Shown: positions 16,380-25,032, counted from the first letter of the stretch. The stretch: 64,000 bases of DNA from Candidatus Tepidiaquacellales bacterium UBA2330 (GCA_002344965.1 DDUU01000051.1:124001-188000); one strand, 5' to 3'. Numbers and translations are program-made. Notes: a model not told the origin generated them from the letters alone.

Positions 16380-17837
16380 ATGGAACAGCTAAATGAAGTA
16401 AGGAATTATATTGCGGGTAAATTCACTAAAAACGGACATAAGACATTGGATGTAATTAGCCCTTCCGACGGTAAAAAAATATCCACCGTTCCGTTGTCCA
16501 CAATGACAGATCTTAATGATGCAGTAAAGTCTGCAAAGGAAGCATTCAATATCTGGTCTTCGGTACCTATTAAAGAGAGAGTTCAGGTGTTTTATAAATA
16601 TAAAACGCTTCTTGAAAAAAACATACAAGAGCTTGCTGAGCTGACACATATTGAAAACGGTAAAACGATGGATGAGTCTGTCGCTGAAATAGAAAAAAGT
16701 ATTGAACTGACTGAATTCGCCTGTTCGCTGCCACAGTTAGTCGGCGGCGAAGTGCTGGAAGTAAGTGCTGGAGTGGAATGCAGAATTGAATACAAACCAT
16801 TAGGTGTAGTTGCATCAATTGCTCCTTTCAATTTTCCTCACATGGTCCCTCACTGGACAATTCCGAACGCTATAGCTTTGGGAAACTGTATGATATTAAA
16901 ACCATCTGAACTCGTTCCTATCAGTTCAAACCGTATCGCGGAAATGCTGAAAGAATCGGGGCTTCCGGACGGAGTATTTAATATAGTAAATGGCGACAGG
17001 GAAATCGTGGAAGCAATATGTGATCATCCGGGAATAGAAGCGGTTTCATTTGTCGGTTCGACAAAAGTTGCAAAGATAGTTTACAGAAGAGCGACGTCAA
17101 ATCTTAAAAGATGTCTTGCACTCGGCGGAGCAAAAAATCATTTGATTGTATTGCCGGACGCTCATCCGGAAATGACTGCAAACAATGTGTCGGCATCAAT
17201 GTCAGGCTGTGCAGGTCAGAGATGTATGGCAGCATCGGCAATGGTAGGTGTCGGCGGTATCGATGAAATTGTTAAGAAGATCTGTGACGAAGCGCGAAAG
17301 ATCATTCCCGGGAAAAATCTTGGTTCAGTCATCAGCAGACAGGCAAAGGAAAGAATTGAAAAGTATATTACTGAAGCAGAGGAAGCCGGCGCAAAAGTTC
17401 TGGTGGACGGAAGAAAAGTCAAAGTAAAAGGTAAAGAAGGGGGATTTTATGTCGGTCCGACAGTGATAGATTTTGTCAAACCTGAAATGGCAATTGCAAA
17501 GGAAGAAGTATTCGGACCTGTACTGTCAATAATCAGGGCAAAAGATATAGATGAAGCACTTGAAATAGAGAATAAATCGGAGTATGGCAACGCGGCATCA
17601 GTATTCACACAAAGCGGAAGCGCAGCGAGATATATAATGGATAAAGCAAGCGCCGGAATGATCGGAATAAATATAGGAGTGCCAGTACCCCGTGAGCCGT
17701 TTTCATTCGGGGGATGGAATGAGTCTAAGTTCGGAGTATGTGATATAACGGGTAAGAGCTCGATAGAATTCTGGACATTGCTGAAGAAGACGACAACGAA
17801 GTGGAATCCGGAGGCGAAGAGGAACTGGATGTCGTGA
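16380..17837 (+). CDS. mmsA: CoA-acylating methylmalonate/malonate-semialdehyde dehydrogenase
   Basis: An aldehyde-dehydrogenase superfamily enzyme of 485 residues that converts malonate or methylmalonate semialdehyde with CoA and NAD to acetyl- or propionyl-CoA. It has the MmsA-type segment IAPFNFPHMVPHWTIPNAI, the catalytic Cys282 in GCAGQRCMAAS, and ALGGAKNH where hydrolytic aldehyde dehydrogenases have ELGGK. The loss of that general-base Glu is typical for the CoA-dependent branch. The ATG is preceded by AT-rich sequence without a Shine-Dalgarno. The stop is immediately followed by the first REP palindrome. Together with the aminotransferase and dihydropyrimidinase downstream it would complete beta-alanine breakdown; valine or inositol catabolism are other known roles of the family. 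Confidence 0.88.
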   Translation: MEQLNEVRNYIAGKFTKNGHKTLDVISPSDGKKISTVPLSTMTDLNDAVKSAKEAFNIWSSVPIKERVQVFYKYKTLLEKNIQELAELTHIENGKTMDESVAEIEKSIELTEFACSLPQLVGGEVLEVSAGVECRIEYKPLGVVASIAPFNFPHMVPHWTIPNAIALGNCMILKPSELVPISSNRIAEMLKESGLPDGVFNIVNGDREIVEAICDHPGIEAVSFVGSTKVAKIVYRRATSNLKRCLALGGAKNHLIVLPDAHPEMTANNVSASMSGCAGQRCMAASAMVGVGGIDEIVKKICDEARKIIPGKNLGSVISRQAKERIEKYITEAEEAGAKVLVDGRKVKVKGKEGGFYVGPTVIDFVKPEMAIAKEEVFGPVLSIIRAKDIDEALEIENKSEYGNAASVFTQSGSAARYIMDKASAGMIGINIGVPVPREPFSFGGWNESKFGVCDITGKSSIEFWTLLKKTTTKWNPEAKRNWMS

Positions 17838-17861
17838 GAAAAACCGTTTTAACGGTTTTTC
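17838..17861 (+). repeat. REP palindrome copy 1
   Basis: A 24-base palindrome with perfect 11-bp arms, GAAAAACCGTT and AACGGTTTTTC, around a central TT. It begins at the base right after the mmsA stop and could also act as a terminator because the right arm ends in a T-run. It is the same sequence and orientation as copies 2 and 3. Confidence 0.9.
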
Positions 17862-17973
17862 GTGAGAAGTAAAAGATGTATGCGGGGATTATTGATGCGA
17901 AATTTTGTCGTAAGTAAATACGATATTTGGATTGAGTAAGTAATGTGTTAATATTACATTGCTGATAATCTGT

Positions 17974-17997
17974 GAAAAACCGTTTTAACGGTTTTTC
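17974..17997 (+). repeat. REP palindrome copy 2
   Basis: Identical to copy 1 in all 24 bases, including the central TT that sets its orientation. Starts 136 bases after the start of copy 1. The 112 bases in between have no ORF; only the first ~20 bases after each copy (GTGAGAA-like) look weakly alike. Confidence 0.9.
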
Positions 17998-18106
17998 GAG
18001 TGAGAACAGAAATGTGAAACTGACTTTATTATATGAGAATGGAACCTATGTTTATTTTGCTGATTGATTCAGTTGAATTTTTGAATTATTTTTTTATGAA
18101 TATATG

Positions 18107-18130
18107 GAAAAACCGTTTTAACGGTTTTTC
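18107..18130 (+). repeat. REP palindrome copy 3, left flank of transposase
   Basis: Identical 24-base palindrome, 133 bases after copy 2, ending 17 bases before the preferred transposase start. With copy 4 in the opposite orientation it brackets the transposase gene. Confidence 0.9.
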
Positions 18131-18132
18131 GT

Positions 18133-18138
18133 TAGGAG
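18133..18138 (+). promoter_or_regulatory. Shine-Dalgarno that decides the transposase start
   Basis: TAGGAG ends directly against the first in-frame ATG (18139), leaving no spacing, but sits 9 bases before the second ATG at 18148. That spacing is normal, so 18148 is the better start. Confidence 0.6.
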
Positions 18139-18147
18139 ATGATTACG

Positions 18148-18579
18148 ATGAATTTCGAACAGATAAAAATGTATATACATGCATTTTTTAGTACTAAAGA
18201 TGTAGTTCCGTTAATAAGTCAAACTCTTGAAGAAAGTTTGTATTATAGAATCATTTTTAAAATTACTCAGGAGTTTAAATCAAAAGTTATAAATATAAAT
18301 GGCACCGAAGATCATGTACATATTTTATTCAACCTGAATCCGGTTTTTAATCTGTCTGATTTTCTGCGAAATGTAAAAGGTGAAACATCACATTGGATTA
18401 ATCATGAAGAGTTAACTGATAAAAAGTTTGCCTGGCAAAAAAGTTATTTTGCTTATTCCGTCAGTGAAAGAGATTTAAAAAAAGTCAGTAGATATATTGA
18501 CATTCAAAAGGAGTATCATAAACAATATAGTTTTTTAGACGAGTGCAATTTTTTCCTAAAAAATGGAGGCTGCAATTAG
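18148..18579 (+). CDS. REP-associated tyrosine (IS200-type) transposase
   Basis: A Y1 HUH single-strand transposase of about 143 residues (146 if the ATG at 18139 is used). The HUH metal site is seen in the EDHVHILFNL segment, and the catalytic-helix region reads VSRYIDIQKEYHKQYSF, with the Tyr/Gln pattern of the family (typically Y-I-x-x-Q-x-x-H-H). FAWQKSYFAYSVSERD matches the conserved stretch before it. Length and flanking REP palindromes fit a RAYT, which nicks and joins single-stranded REP DNA. The frame is intact and the key residues are present, so it may be active. The gene has a Shine-Dalgarno, unlike its neighbours, which hints at separate origin. Confidence 0.88.
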   Translation: MNFEQIKMYIHAFFSTKDVVPLISQTLEESLYYRIIFKITQEFKSKVININGTEDHVHILFNLNPVFNLSDFLRNVKGETSHWINHEELTDKKFAWQKSYFAYSVSERDLKKVSRYIDIQKEYHKQYSFLDECNFFLKNGGCN

Positions 18580-18580
18580 C

Positions 18581-18604
18581 GAAAAACCGTTAAAACGGTT
18601 TTTC
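18581..18604 (-). repeat. REP palindrome copy 4, inverted
   Basis: Same arms as copies 1-3, but with AA instead of TT in the centre. This is exactly the reverse complement, so the copy is inverted. It starts one base after the transposase stop and ends 23 bases before the aminotransferase ATG. Confidence 0.9.
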
Positions 18605-18627
18605 CCCAACTAAACTTTTTAATCACA

Positions 18628-19977
18628 ATGACCACTACATCTGTTTCCAAATCCGAAATAATTAGTAATTCTCTCGACCATACCATCACCTCATGGTCAA
18701 AGCAAAAAGGATTCTCTCCTACCGTCATTACCGGCGCCGAAGGCGTCTATTTCTATGATATCGACGGTAAAAAATATCTAGACTTCTCTTCTCAGCTTAT
18801 CTGCGTCAATATCGGTCACGGACATCCGAAAGTTCTCGATGCCGTCTCCGCACAAATGAAAGAAGTCAGCTATATAAATCCAAGTATGACAACCAAAGTC
18901 CGGGCCGATCTGGGTAAAAAACTTGCAGAAATTACTCCCGGTAATCTTAACCGTGTCTTCTTTACTCTCGGTGGTGCCGAAGCCGTAGAAAATGCCGTTA
19001 AGCTTGCAAGGATCTATACCGGCAGACATAAAATTATCGCAATGTATCAGTCATATCACGGCGCTACTTATTCGGCTTTTTCTGCAGGAGGTGACCCGAG
19101 AAAACTCGCCGTCGATTCGCAGCAGGCTCCGAATTTTATTCATGCGGAAAATCCGTATTTCTACCGTTGCCCCTGGAATAGTAAAACCCCTGAAGAATGC
19201 ACTGAAAATGCTCTAGCTCATCTCGAAAGAATCGTTCAGTATGAAGGACCCGGAAATATTGCCGCAATAATCCTCGAAGGTGAATCCGGTTCGTCCGGCT
19301 GTATTAAAATAACTCCGGGGTACTGGAAAGGCGTTAAATCAATTTGTGAAAATTACGGCATCCTTACAATCGATGATGAAGTGATGAGCGGTTTCGGCAG
19401 AACAGGCAAATGGTTCGGCATTGATAATCATGGTGTATCTCCCGATATAATGTGCATGGCTAAAGGTATTACTTCCGCTTACCTGCCTCTCGGTGGTATC
19501 ATGATCTCTGAAGAGATTGCAAAAACTTTTGACGATAAACCTCTTCCTCTGGGTCTCACTTACTCCTCGCATCCCGTTACGCTTGCTGCCGCAAATGCAG
19601 TTATTAATATTTATGAAGAGGAAGACCTTATAAATAATGCCGCTGAAATGGGTAAATATGTTAATCAGAAAATGTGTGAAATGATGGGCAAACATCCTTC
19701 TATTGGTGATTTCAGAAATACTGGTTTACTCGGATGCATTGAACTCGTGAAAAACCGAAAAACTAAAGAACCAATGGCAAAGTGGAATGCCGCTCCGAAT
19801 GAAATGGGCATTATGCCAAAAGTGACTGCAAAATTATCTGAGCTCGGAATGTACACGATGAGCAGATGGAATCTTATTTTTGTCGCGCCGCCGCTCTGTG
19901 TTACAAAAGAACAGATCGATGAAGGCATGGATATTTTATCTGAAGCAATTGAAATTGCAGACCGGGAAACAATTTAA
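18628..19977 (+). CDS. Class III PLP aminotransferase (beta-alanine/omega-amino acid:pyruvate type)
   Basis: A 449-residue fold-type I aminotransferase. The PLP lysine lies in CMAKGITSAYLPLGG, the Asp that pairs with the pyridine nitrogen is in LTIDDEVMSGFGRTG, and GGAEAVENAVKLAR and YQSYHGATYSAFSAGGDPR are typical of omega-amino acid, taurine and beta-alanine:pyruvate transaminases. Between mmsA and dihydropyrimidinase it most likely converts beta-alanine to malonate semialdehyde, which MmsA can then oxidise. Taurine or 4-aminobutyrate are alternative substrates. It starts 23 bases after the inverted REP, so it may rely on a promoter within or beyond the transposase unit. Codons in the first ~400 bases use more C-ending choices than most neighbours. 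Confidence 0.85.
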   Translation: MTTTSVSKSEIISNSLDHTITSWSKQKGFSPTVITGAEGVYFYDIDGKKYLDFSSQLICVNIGHGHPKVLDAVSAQMKEVSYINPSMTTKVRADLGKKLAEITPGNLNRVFFTLGGAEAVENAVKLARIYTGRHKIIAMYQSYHGATYSAFSAGGDPRKLAVDSQQAPNFIHAENPYFYRCPWNSKTPEECTENALAHLERIVQYEGPGNIAAIILEGESGSSGCIKITPGYWKGVKSICENYGILTIDDEVMSGFGRTGKWFGIDNHGVSPDIMCMAKGITSAYLPLGGIMISEEIAKTFDDKPLPLGLTYSSHPVTLAAANAVINIYEEEDLINNAAEMGKYVNQKMCEMMGKHPSIGDFRNTGLLGCIELVKNRKTKEPMAKWNAAPNEMGIMPKVTAKLSELGMYTMSRWNLIFVAPPLCVTKEQIDEGMDILSEAIEIADRETI

Positions 19978-20052
19978 AATCTGTCAGTAAATTGTGTTTC
20001 GATAAAACAAAATTCTTTGTTTTGTTTATAGCTGAAATAAATTTTTTCGTAA

Positions 20053-21576
20053 ATGAATAATGATCAGACTGATGAAAAGAGTGTTCAGAAAATTAATCTG
20101 ACTGAGGAATTTTCATCATCTCTTTACAGTGAAGACCTTGCCGCAATTCCGCAGTCAAAACGAACCTGGAATACCTGGAACTACACTGCTCTCTGGATCA
20201 GTATGAGTCTGTGTATTCCCACTTACATGCTGGCAAGTTCACTCATTGACGGAGGTATGAACTGGTGGCAGGCTATCCTTACAATTTTTCTCGGCAATAC
20301 AATTGTTCTTATTCCGATGATCCTTAACGGACATGCCGGAGCAAAATACGGAATCCCTTTTCCTGTTTTCGCAAGAGCCAGTTTCGGAATTAAAGGAGCT
20401 AATATTCCTGCGATACTCAGAGCTATTGTTGCATGCGGATGGTTTGGTATTCAGACATGGATAGGTGGTTTTGCTTTATTCCTGATGATTACAGCCTGGA
20501 TACCATCTCTTGGTAGCCTCCCGCGGATTTTCCCTGAGTCTTTCGGTCTGGAAACAGGCCCGGCTGTTTGTTTTTTTATCTTCTGGATTCTTAATATGTA
20601 TGTGGTTTACCTCGGTGTTGACAGTATTAAAAAATTACTTGTATTCAAAGCATACTTCCTCCCGCTTTCCGCACTTGCATTGTTATACTGGGCTGTGTCC
20701 GCCGGAAACGGCTTTGGGCCGATTTTAGCTCAGCCCGATAAGTTTGTAACTTCTTCTCAATTCTGGGATTTCTTCTTTCCGGCGCTTACAGGTATGGTAG
20801 GTTTCTGGGCTACACTTTCACTTAATATTCCGGACTTTACCCGATATGCAAAAAGCCAGAGAGCACAGATAGTCGGTCAGATCATCGGTCTGCCGCCATC
20901 TATGACTTTGTTTTCATTTATCGGTGTTGTCGTAACTTCTGCAACTGTCATCATCTATGGAAATACCATCTGGGATCCCGTTGTGCTTGCAGGTAAATTT
21001 GAAAATAAATTTATTGTGAGCATTGCTATGATCTGTATTGCCGTTTCAACGCTTGCGACTAACATTGCAGCAAATATTGTCAGTCCGGCAAATGACTTTG
21101 CCCATCTCGCTCCTTCTAAAATCGATTTTAAAAAAGGCGGATACATTACCGGCGTCATCGGCATTCTTATTTTTCCGTGGAAACTGATAGCTGACCCGAG
21201 CGGATATATTTTTACATGGCTGATAGCTTACTCCAGTCTGCTCGGACCTGTTGGCGGCATTATGATCGCAGATTATTATTTTTTAAGAAATAAAATTTTG
21301 AATGTAAACGATCTTTACGTTTCCAATGGAGCTTACACTTATTATAAAGGATATAACAATGCTGCTTTAATTGCTCTTATCGCAGGTATAATCCCTAATG
21401 CTCCCGGATTTCTCACTACCGTTGGCTTGATTAGCGTAAATACATTTCCTCCTTTAATTGTTAATCTGTATCATTATGCCTGGTTTGTCGGTTTCGGTAT
21501 CTCATTCGCAGTCTATTTATTGTTAATGAAAAAAGTAAGTCAGGAAAGCAATATAAATTTTCAGGAAGTAAATTAA
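20053..21576 (+). CDS. NCS1-family nucleobase/hydantoin/allantoin transporter
   Basis: A 507-residue membrane protein with about 12 helices. The N-terminal cytosolic segment PQSKRTWNTWNYTALWIS and following helices (GNTIVLIPMILNGHAGAKYGIPFPVFARASFG) are characteristic of the nucleobase-cation-symport-1 family, which includes the hydantoin carrier Mhp1, allantoin carrier PucI and uracil carriers. CGWFGIQTWIGG corresponds to the substrate-site helix 3 with its Trp and Gln. Substrate choice within NCS1 cannot be fixed from sequence alone; position before dihydropyrimidinase suggests uracil, dihydrouracil or a hydantoin. It starts 75 bases after the aminotransferase, with a weak AT-rich hairpin (20004-20023) between, and ends 18 bases before dihydropyrimidinase. 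Confidence 0.88.
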   Translation: MNNDQTDEKSVQKINLTEEFSSSLYSEDLAAIPQSKRTWNTWNYTALWISMSLCIPTYMLASSLIDGGMNWWQAILTIFLGNTIVLIPMILNGHAGAKYGIPFPVFARASFGIKGANIPAILRAIVACGWFGIQTWIGGFALFLMITAWIPSLGSLPRIFPESFGLETGPAVCFFIFWILNMYVVYLGVDSIKKLLVFKAYFLPLSALALLYWAVSAGNGFGPILAQPDKFVTSSQFWDFFFPALTGMVGFWATLSLNIPDFTRYAKSQRAQIVGQIIGLPPSMTLFSFIGVVVTSATVIIYGNTIWDPVVLAGKFENKFIVSIAMICIAVSTLATNIAANIVSPANDFAHLAPSKIDFKKGGYITGVIGILIFPWKLIADPSGYIFTWLIAYSSLLGPVGGIMIADYYFLRNKILNVNDLYVSNGAYTYYKGYNNAALIALIAGIIPNAPGFLTTVGLISVNTFPPLIVNLYHYAWFVGFGISFAVYLLLMKKVSQESNINFQEVN

Positions 21577-21594
21577 TTAAATCAATTTTATAAT

Positions 21595-22977
21595 ATGTCT
21601 ATTCTTATTAAAAACGGCAGAGTAATCACTGCATCCGAAGACTATATCGCAGATGTTTTCATAGAAGGAGAAACAATATCTGCTGTAGGTAAAGATTTAA
21701 ATTTAAATGCTGATGAAATTATTGACGCTTCGGGTAAATTAATTTTCCCCGGCGGAATTGATCCGCATGTTCATCTTGATATGCCTTTTATGGGAACATT
21801 CTCAAGCGATAATTATGAAACCGGTACAGCTGCGGCTCTTCACGGCGGTACGACTATGGTTATAGACTTTGTATTACAGACTCAGGGCAAATCTTTATAT
21901 TCCGCTCTCGAAGAATGGCGAAGCAGATCCGACGGCAATGCATTATGCGATTACTCTTTTCATATGGCTGTGACTGATTTTAATGAAAAAACGAAAAAAG
22001 AAATTTCCGAATTGATCGGTAAAGAAGGCATCACTTCCTTTAAAACTTTTATGGCGTATAAAGGCGCGCTTATGATAGATGACAGAATGATGATTGGTCT
22101 GATGAATGAAGTCAGAGACAAAGGCGGTGTTGTTACTGTTCACGCTACTCACGGTGACATGATAGATTTTCTTATAGCAAAACATAAAAATGAAGGTAAA
22201 CTCTCGCCGCTTTATCATTATTTGTCTCAGCCTGAGATCACTGAAGCGGAAGCTTCAGGAAGATTTGCTGATATGGCTTATCATACTGACGTTCCCGCTT
22301 ATATTGTTCATATGACATGTGAAGGCGCTCTTAACGAAATACGGAAAGCTGCTGAAAGAAATCAAAAAGTTTTTGTTGAAACTTGTATACAGTATCTTTT
22401 ACTCGATGCATCTTTGTATGAAAAGGATTTTGAAGGAGCTAAATGGGTCATGAGTCCGCCGCTCAGAGAGAAAAAAGATCAGACAGCTCTGTGGGCCGGA
22501 ATAAATCAGGGGCTCGTTCAGGTAGTCGGCACTGATCACTGTCCGTTTGAATGGAAAAAGAAACTCATGGGAGAAAAGGATTTTTCCAAAATTCCTAACG
22601 GTCATCCCGCTATCGAGCACAGAATGGAGTTGCTTTATTCCGAAGGCGTAGGAAAAGGAAAAATAAGTCTTAACAAATATGTGGAAGTTACTTCAACCAA
22701 TGCCTCAAAGATCTTTGGTATGTTTCCTGAAAAAGGCTCTATAGGTATCGGAAGTGATGCGGATCTTGTAATTTTTGATCCGGAAAAAAAACATACAATC
22801 TCCGTGAATACTCATCACATGAATGTTGACTATTCCGCTTATGAAGGATGGGAACTGACAGGTAAAGTCGAATCCGTAATCCTTCGCGGAAAAATTGCAG
22901 TTGACAGAGGTATTCTGAATGTAAAAAAAGGTTACGGCAATTTTATCAAAAGAAAGAAAGCATCAAAAATTGTGTGA
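21595..22977 (+). CDS. hydA: Dihydropyrimidinase / D-hydantoinase
   Basis: A zinc amidohydrolase that opens 5,6-dihydrouracil or dihydrothymine (or 5-substituted hydantoins) to N-carbamoyl amino acids. The 460 residues contain the complete binuclear metal site: His58 and His60 (DPHVHLD), the carboxylatable Lys150 (SFKTFMAYKG), His183 (HATHGD), His239 (YIVHMTC) and Asp314 (GTDHCPF). These positions match studied dihydropyrimidinases almost residue for residue. It is the last gene of the plus-strand catabolic run and is followed by a hairpin terminator. Dihydropyrimidine dehydrogenase and beta-ureidopropionase, needed for uracil, are not in the window. A hydantoinase role with the NCS1 carrier is an alternative. 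Confidence 0.92.
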   Translation: MSILIKNGRVITASEDYIADVFIEGETISAVGKDLNLNADEIIDASGKLIFPGGIDPHVHLDMPFMGTFSSDNYETGTAAALHGGTTMVIDFVLQTQGKSLYSALEEWRSRSDGNALCDYSFHMAVTDFNEKTKKEISELIGKEGITSFKTFMAYKGALMIDDRMMIGLMNEVRDKGGVVTVHATHGDMIDFLIAKHKNEGKLSPLYHYLSQPEITEAEASGRFADMAYHTDVPAYIVHMTCEGALNEIRKAAERNQKVFVETCIQYLLLDASLYEKDFEGAKWVMSPPLREKKDQTALWAGINQGLVQVVGTDHCPFEWKKKLMGEKDFSKIPNGHPAIEHRMELLYSEGVGKGKISLNKYVEVTSTNASKIFGMFPEKGSIGIGSDADLVIFDPEKKHTISVNTHHMNVDYSAYEGWELTGKVESVILRGKIAVDRGILNVKKGYGNFIKRKKASKIV

Positions 22978-22997
22978 AGAATTATACTTGTTTTAAA

Positions 22998-23037
22998 ACT
23001 GATTATAATTTCTTCAAAAAAAATATAATCAGTATTT
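22998..23037 (+). terminator. Hairpin terminator after dihydropyrimidinase
   Basis: A perfect 10-bp stem ACTGATTATA/TATAATCAGT (22998-23007 and 23024-23033) encloses a 16-base loop rich in A and is followed by ATTTT. It sits between the convergent dihydropyrimidinase and the 67-residue ORF. Confidence 0.65.
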
Positions 23038-23054
23038 TCCACAAAAGTTTTTGA

Positions 23055-23258
23055 CTAAAATGCTTCCGGTGAATTTTCACTTCCGGGTTTGCTGCCAAAC
23101 TCTCCGAGATCTTTTCCTTCAGTCTCTACGAATTTTTTTATTACATCCAGATTCTCAAGTATAAGTTTTGCTTTTGCAAGACCGAACGAAAATGAGAATT
23201 TACTTTCGGGATTTAGATTAAGGATCTTGTTACCTTTGTATTCCTGTATCTCAGGCAT
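23055..23258 (-). CDS. Small conserved-looking protein, unknown function
   Basis: A 67-residue cytoplasmic protein, MPEIQEYKGNKILNLNPES followed by an amphipathic helix around 25-48 (AKAKLILENLDVIKKFVE) and a Gly/Ser/Glu-rich tail. The normal composition and clean ATG, together with a terminator just beyond its stop, suggest a real gene. I recall similar short proteins as common hypotheticals in Bacteroidota but cannot name a family. It is downstream of the secreted protein gene by 91 bases on the same strand. Confidence 0.6.
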   Translation of the reverse strand: MPEIQEYKGNKILNLNPESKFSFSFGLAKAKLILENLDVIKKFVETEGKDLGEFGSKPGSENSPEAF

Positions 23259-23349
23259 TTCGTTTTAAATTAAGTTATAAAAAATTATTCACCTGAATAT
23301 CTGTGATTCATTGCGGAAAGATATTCGTACATAGTATTAATATTACTTT

Positions 23350-24075
23350 TCACTGAGCCCTCGCCGTGTCTTTATCTCTGCATTCATAATATTTATCAAA
23401 AAATGAAAGTCCTTCATCTGCTTTATTAAGTATTGTTTTCTGCATTAGATACTGCTCGAAAAAAGATATATAGTTTGAAGTCTCTTCGCATTCTTCCATT
23501 TCCTTTTTAAACTCATTTATATTGTAAAGCATATCATCTTCTTTAATATCAAGATTTGACAATACGCTGCCTTCACCTGTCTCTTTATCCAGTTCCATTT
23601 TCCTGCCGTCGTAAATCAGCGAATAATTATATCCCGTTCCGAGATAAAGCGGACTGAATCTGACATTTGAAATGATTTTCGGCATACTATCCGCGCCGGA
23701 AGTAATCTCCGCATTATGTATTTCATAAAGCGGCTGAGAGCTTTTTGAAAAATCAAATATTAGAAGCATATTAAAATCATATGCGTTTATCCCGCTGGAG
23801 AGATTAAGAATAAGTTCATCTGCACCGTTTTTGTCTAAATCGATCAGCGTATCAGAAATAAATCCTGAATAAAAATTATCTCTGAAAAAGACAGTGTTAT
23901 TATACCTGTCCGTTATCTGAATGCTGCCCGTAAAAAATTCCGAACTGTTATATACAAGTATAATCCTGTGGTCATTCGTATAAATCTCTTTGTCAATTAT
24001 TAATCCGTCATCCTGAGCGTTAACTGCAGCTGCAGATAACAGTATTAAGAATAATTTTATTGCTTTTCTTTTCAA
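23350..24075 (-). CDS. Secreted hypothetical protein
   Basis: A 241-residue product with a signal peptide (MKRKAIKLFLILLSAAAVNA, cleaved before QDDG). The mature part alternates short strands with Asn/Asp turns (for example GSIQITDRYNNTVFF and LIDLDKNGADELILNLSSG). The latter has a DxDxNG-like spacing resembling FG-GAP/EF-type calcium turns, which fits a beta-propeller fragment or VCBS-like unit. The C-terminal 60 residues are helical with two Cys. No family is recognised. It begins 6 bases after deoC, so it is likely co-transcribed. Confidence 0.6.
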   Translation of the reverse strand: MKRKAIKLFLILLSAAAVNAQDDGLIIDKEIYTNDHRIILVYNSSEFFTGSIQITDRYNNTVFFRDNFYSGFISDTLIDLDKNGADELILNLSSGINAYDFNMLLIFDFSKSSQPLYEIHNAEITSGADSMPKIISNVRFSPLYLGTGYNYSLIYDGRKMELDKETGEGSVLSNLDIKEDDMLYNINEFKKEMEECEETSNYISFFEQYLMQKTILNKADEGLSFFDKYYECRDKDTARAQ

Positions 24076-24081
24076 AGCATT

Positions 24082-25032
24082 TTAATCAAGTGAATAATAA
24101 TCTGCGCTTTGATAATAACCGGTTTTCTGCTTGTCAAGCTGCATTAGTATGTCATTCAGCACTGAGCTTGCGCCAAGCCGGTATAGTTCGGGAGTCAGCC
24201 ATTCATCGCCGAGCGTTTCTTTCATCAATACAAGATAAGCAATCGCATCCTTTGCCGTCTTGATCCCGCCGGCAGGTTTCATTCCGGTTTTAATTCCCGT
24301 TTCATTATAATAATCACGAATTGCTTCAAGCATAACAAGTGTTACAGACAAAGTAGCAGCTGGCTGAATTTTCCCGGTTGATGTTTTAATAAAATCCCCG
24401 CCTGCCATCATTCCTATAAAACTCGCCTTTCTTACATTATCATATGTTTCAAGTTCTCCTGTTTCGAGAATTACCTTGAGATGTACTTCATGTTTTTTAC
24501 CGTGACGGTTGCTGTATTCATTTGCCGATTCCACGCAAGTTTCTTTGATATGTTTTATTTCATCATACACATATTCATAATCTCCTGATAAAAACTCTCC
24601 GCGTGAAATCACCATGTCGATCTCATCAGCGCCGTCTTTTATACATCTTTTAACGTCCTCTAACTTTAACTTTAAAGGATACTGACCGGATGGAAAAGCC
24701 GTTGCAACCGATGCAATGTGTACGCCGGAATTTCTGACTGCTTCTTTTGCAAACCTGATCATGTTCGGATATACACAAACGGCAGCTACATGCGGAATTG
24801 TATCATCCCCGGGTTTCGGGCTGATAGCTTTCTGACACATAGCATATACCTTTCCTTCTGAATCTTTTCCTTCAAGTGTGGTAAGATCAAGCATAGATAT
24901 CGCTGTCTTTAATGCCTGTATCTTGCTTTCTGTTTTAATGCTTCTCGATGCAAGCGATGCAGCGCGCTCTTTTGCGCCGATCTCATCTACTGAAAAATTG
25001 AAATTTTTCAGAAACGTATTAATCTTAGACAT
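24082..25032 (-). CDS. deoC: Deoxyribose-phosphate aldolase
   Basis: A class I aldolase that splits 2-deoxyribose-5-phosphate to glyceraldehyde-3-phosphate and acetaldehyde in deoxynucleoside catabolism. In the 316 residues the Schiff-base Lys216 lies in GGDFIKTSTGK, the second active-site Lys252 in MKPAGGIKTA, and the catalytic Asp139 in DEIDMVISRG; KVILETGEL is the usual strand. It is longer than the ~220-260-residue bacterial enzymes owing to an N-terminal extension of about 50 residues, a form known for the larger eukaryote-like DeoC group. It fits the pyrimidine theme of the neighbouring block, though on the opposite strand. Confidence 0.93.
   Translation of the reverse strand: MSKINTFLKNFNFSVDEIGAKERAASLASRSIKTESKIQALKTAISMLDLTTLEGKDSEGKVYAMCQKAISPKPGDDTIPHVAAVCVYPNMIRFAKEAVRNSGVHIASVATAFPSGQYPLKLKLEDVKRCIKDGADEIDMVISRGEFLSGDYEYVYDEIKHIKETCVESANEYSNRHGKKHEVHLKVILETGELETYDNVRKASFIGMMAGGDFIKTSTGKIQPAATLSVTLVMLEAIRDYYNETGIKTGMKPAGGIKTAKDAIAYLVLMKETLGDEWLTPELYRLGASSVLNDILMQLDKQKTGYYQSADYYSLD

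Larger units (their letters stand above)
18107..18604 (+). mobile_element. REP-associated IS200-like transposase unit (RAYT-type)
   Basis: A unit of about 500 bases comprises one Y1 (HUH) transposase gene tightly enclosed by inverted REP palindromes: copy 3 on the left, and copy 4 on the right, which begins one base after the stop. Two further left-type palindromes precede it. This arrangement matches REP-associated tyrosine transposases, which are domesticated relatives of IS200/IS605. No target-site duplication is expected for this family, and I see none. The unit lies between mmsA and the aminotransferase gene. Confidence 0.8.

Noticed and set aside
20004..20023. Hairpin AAAACAAA/TTTGTTTT between the aminotransferase and the permease
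   Set aside because: It has a single G-C pair and lies inside an apparent operon, so I do not call it a terminator.
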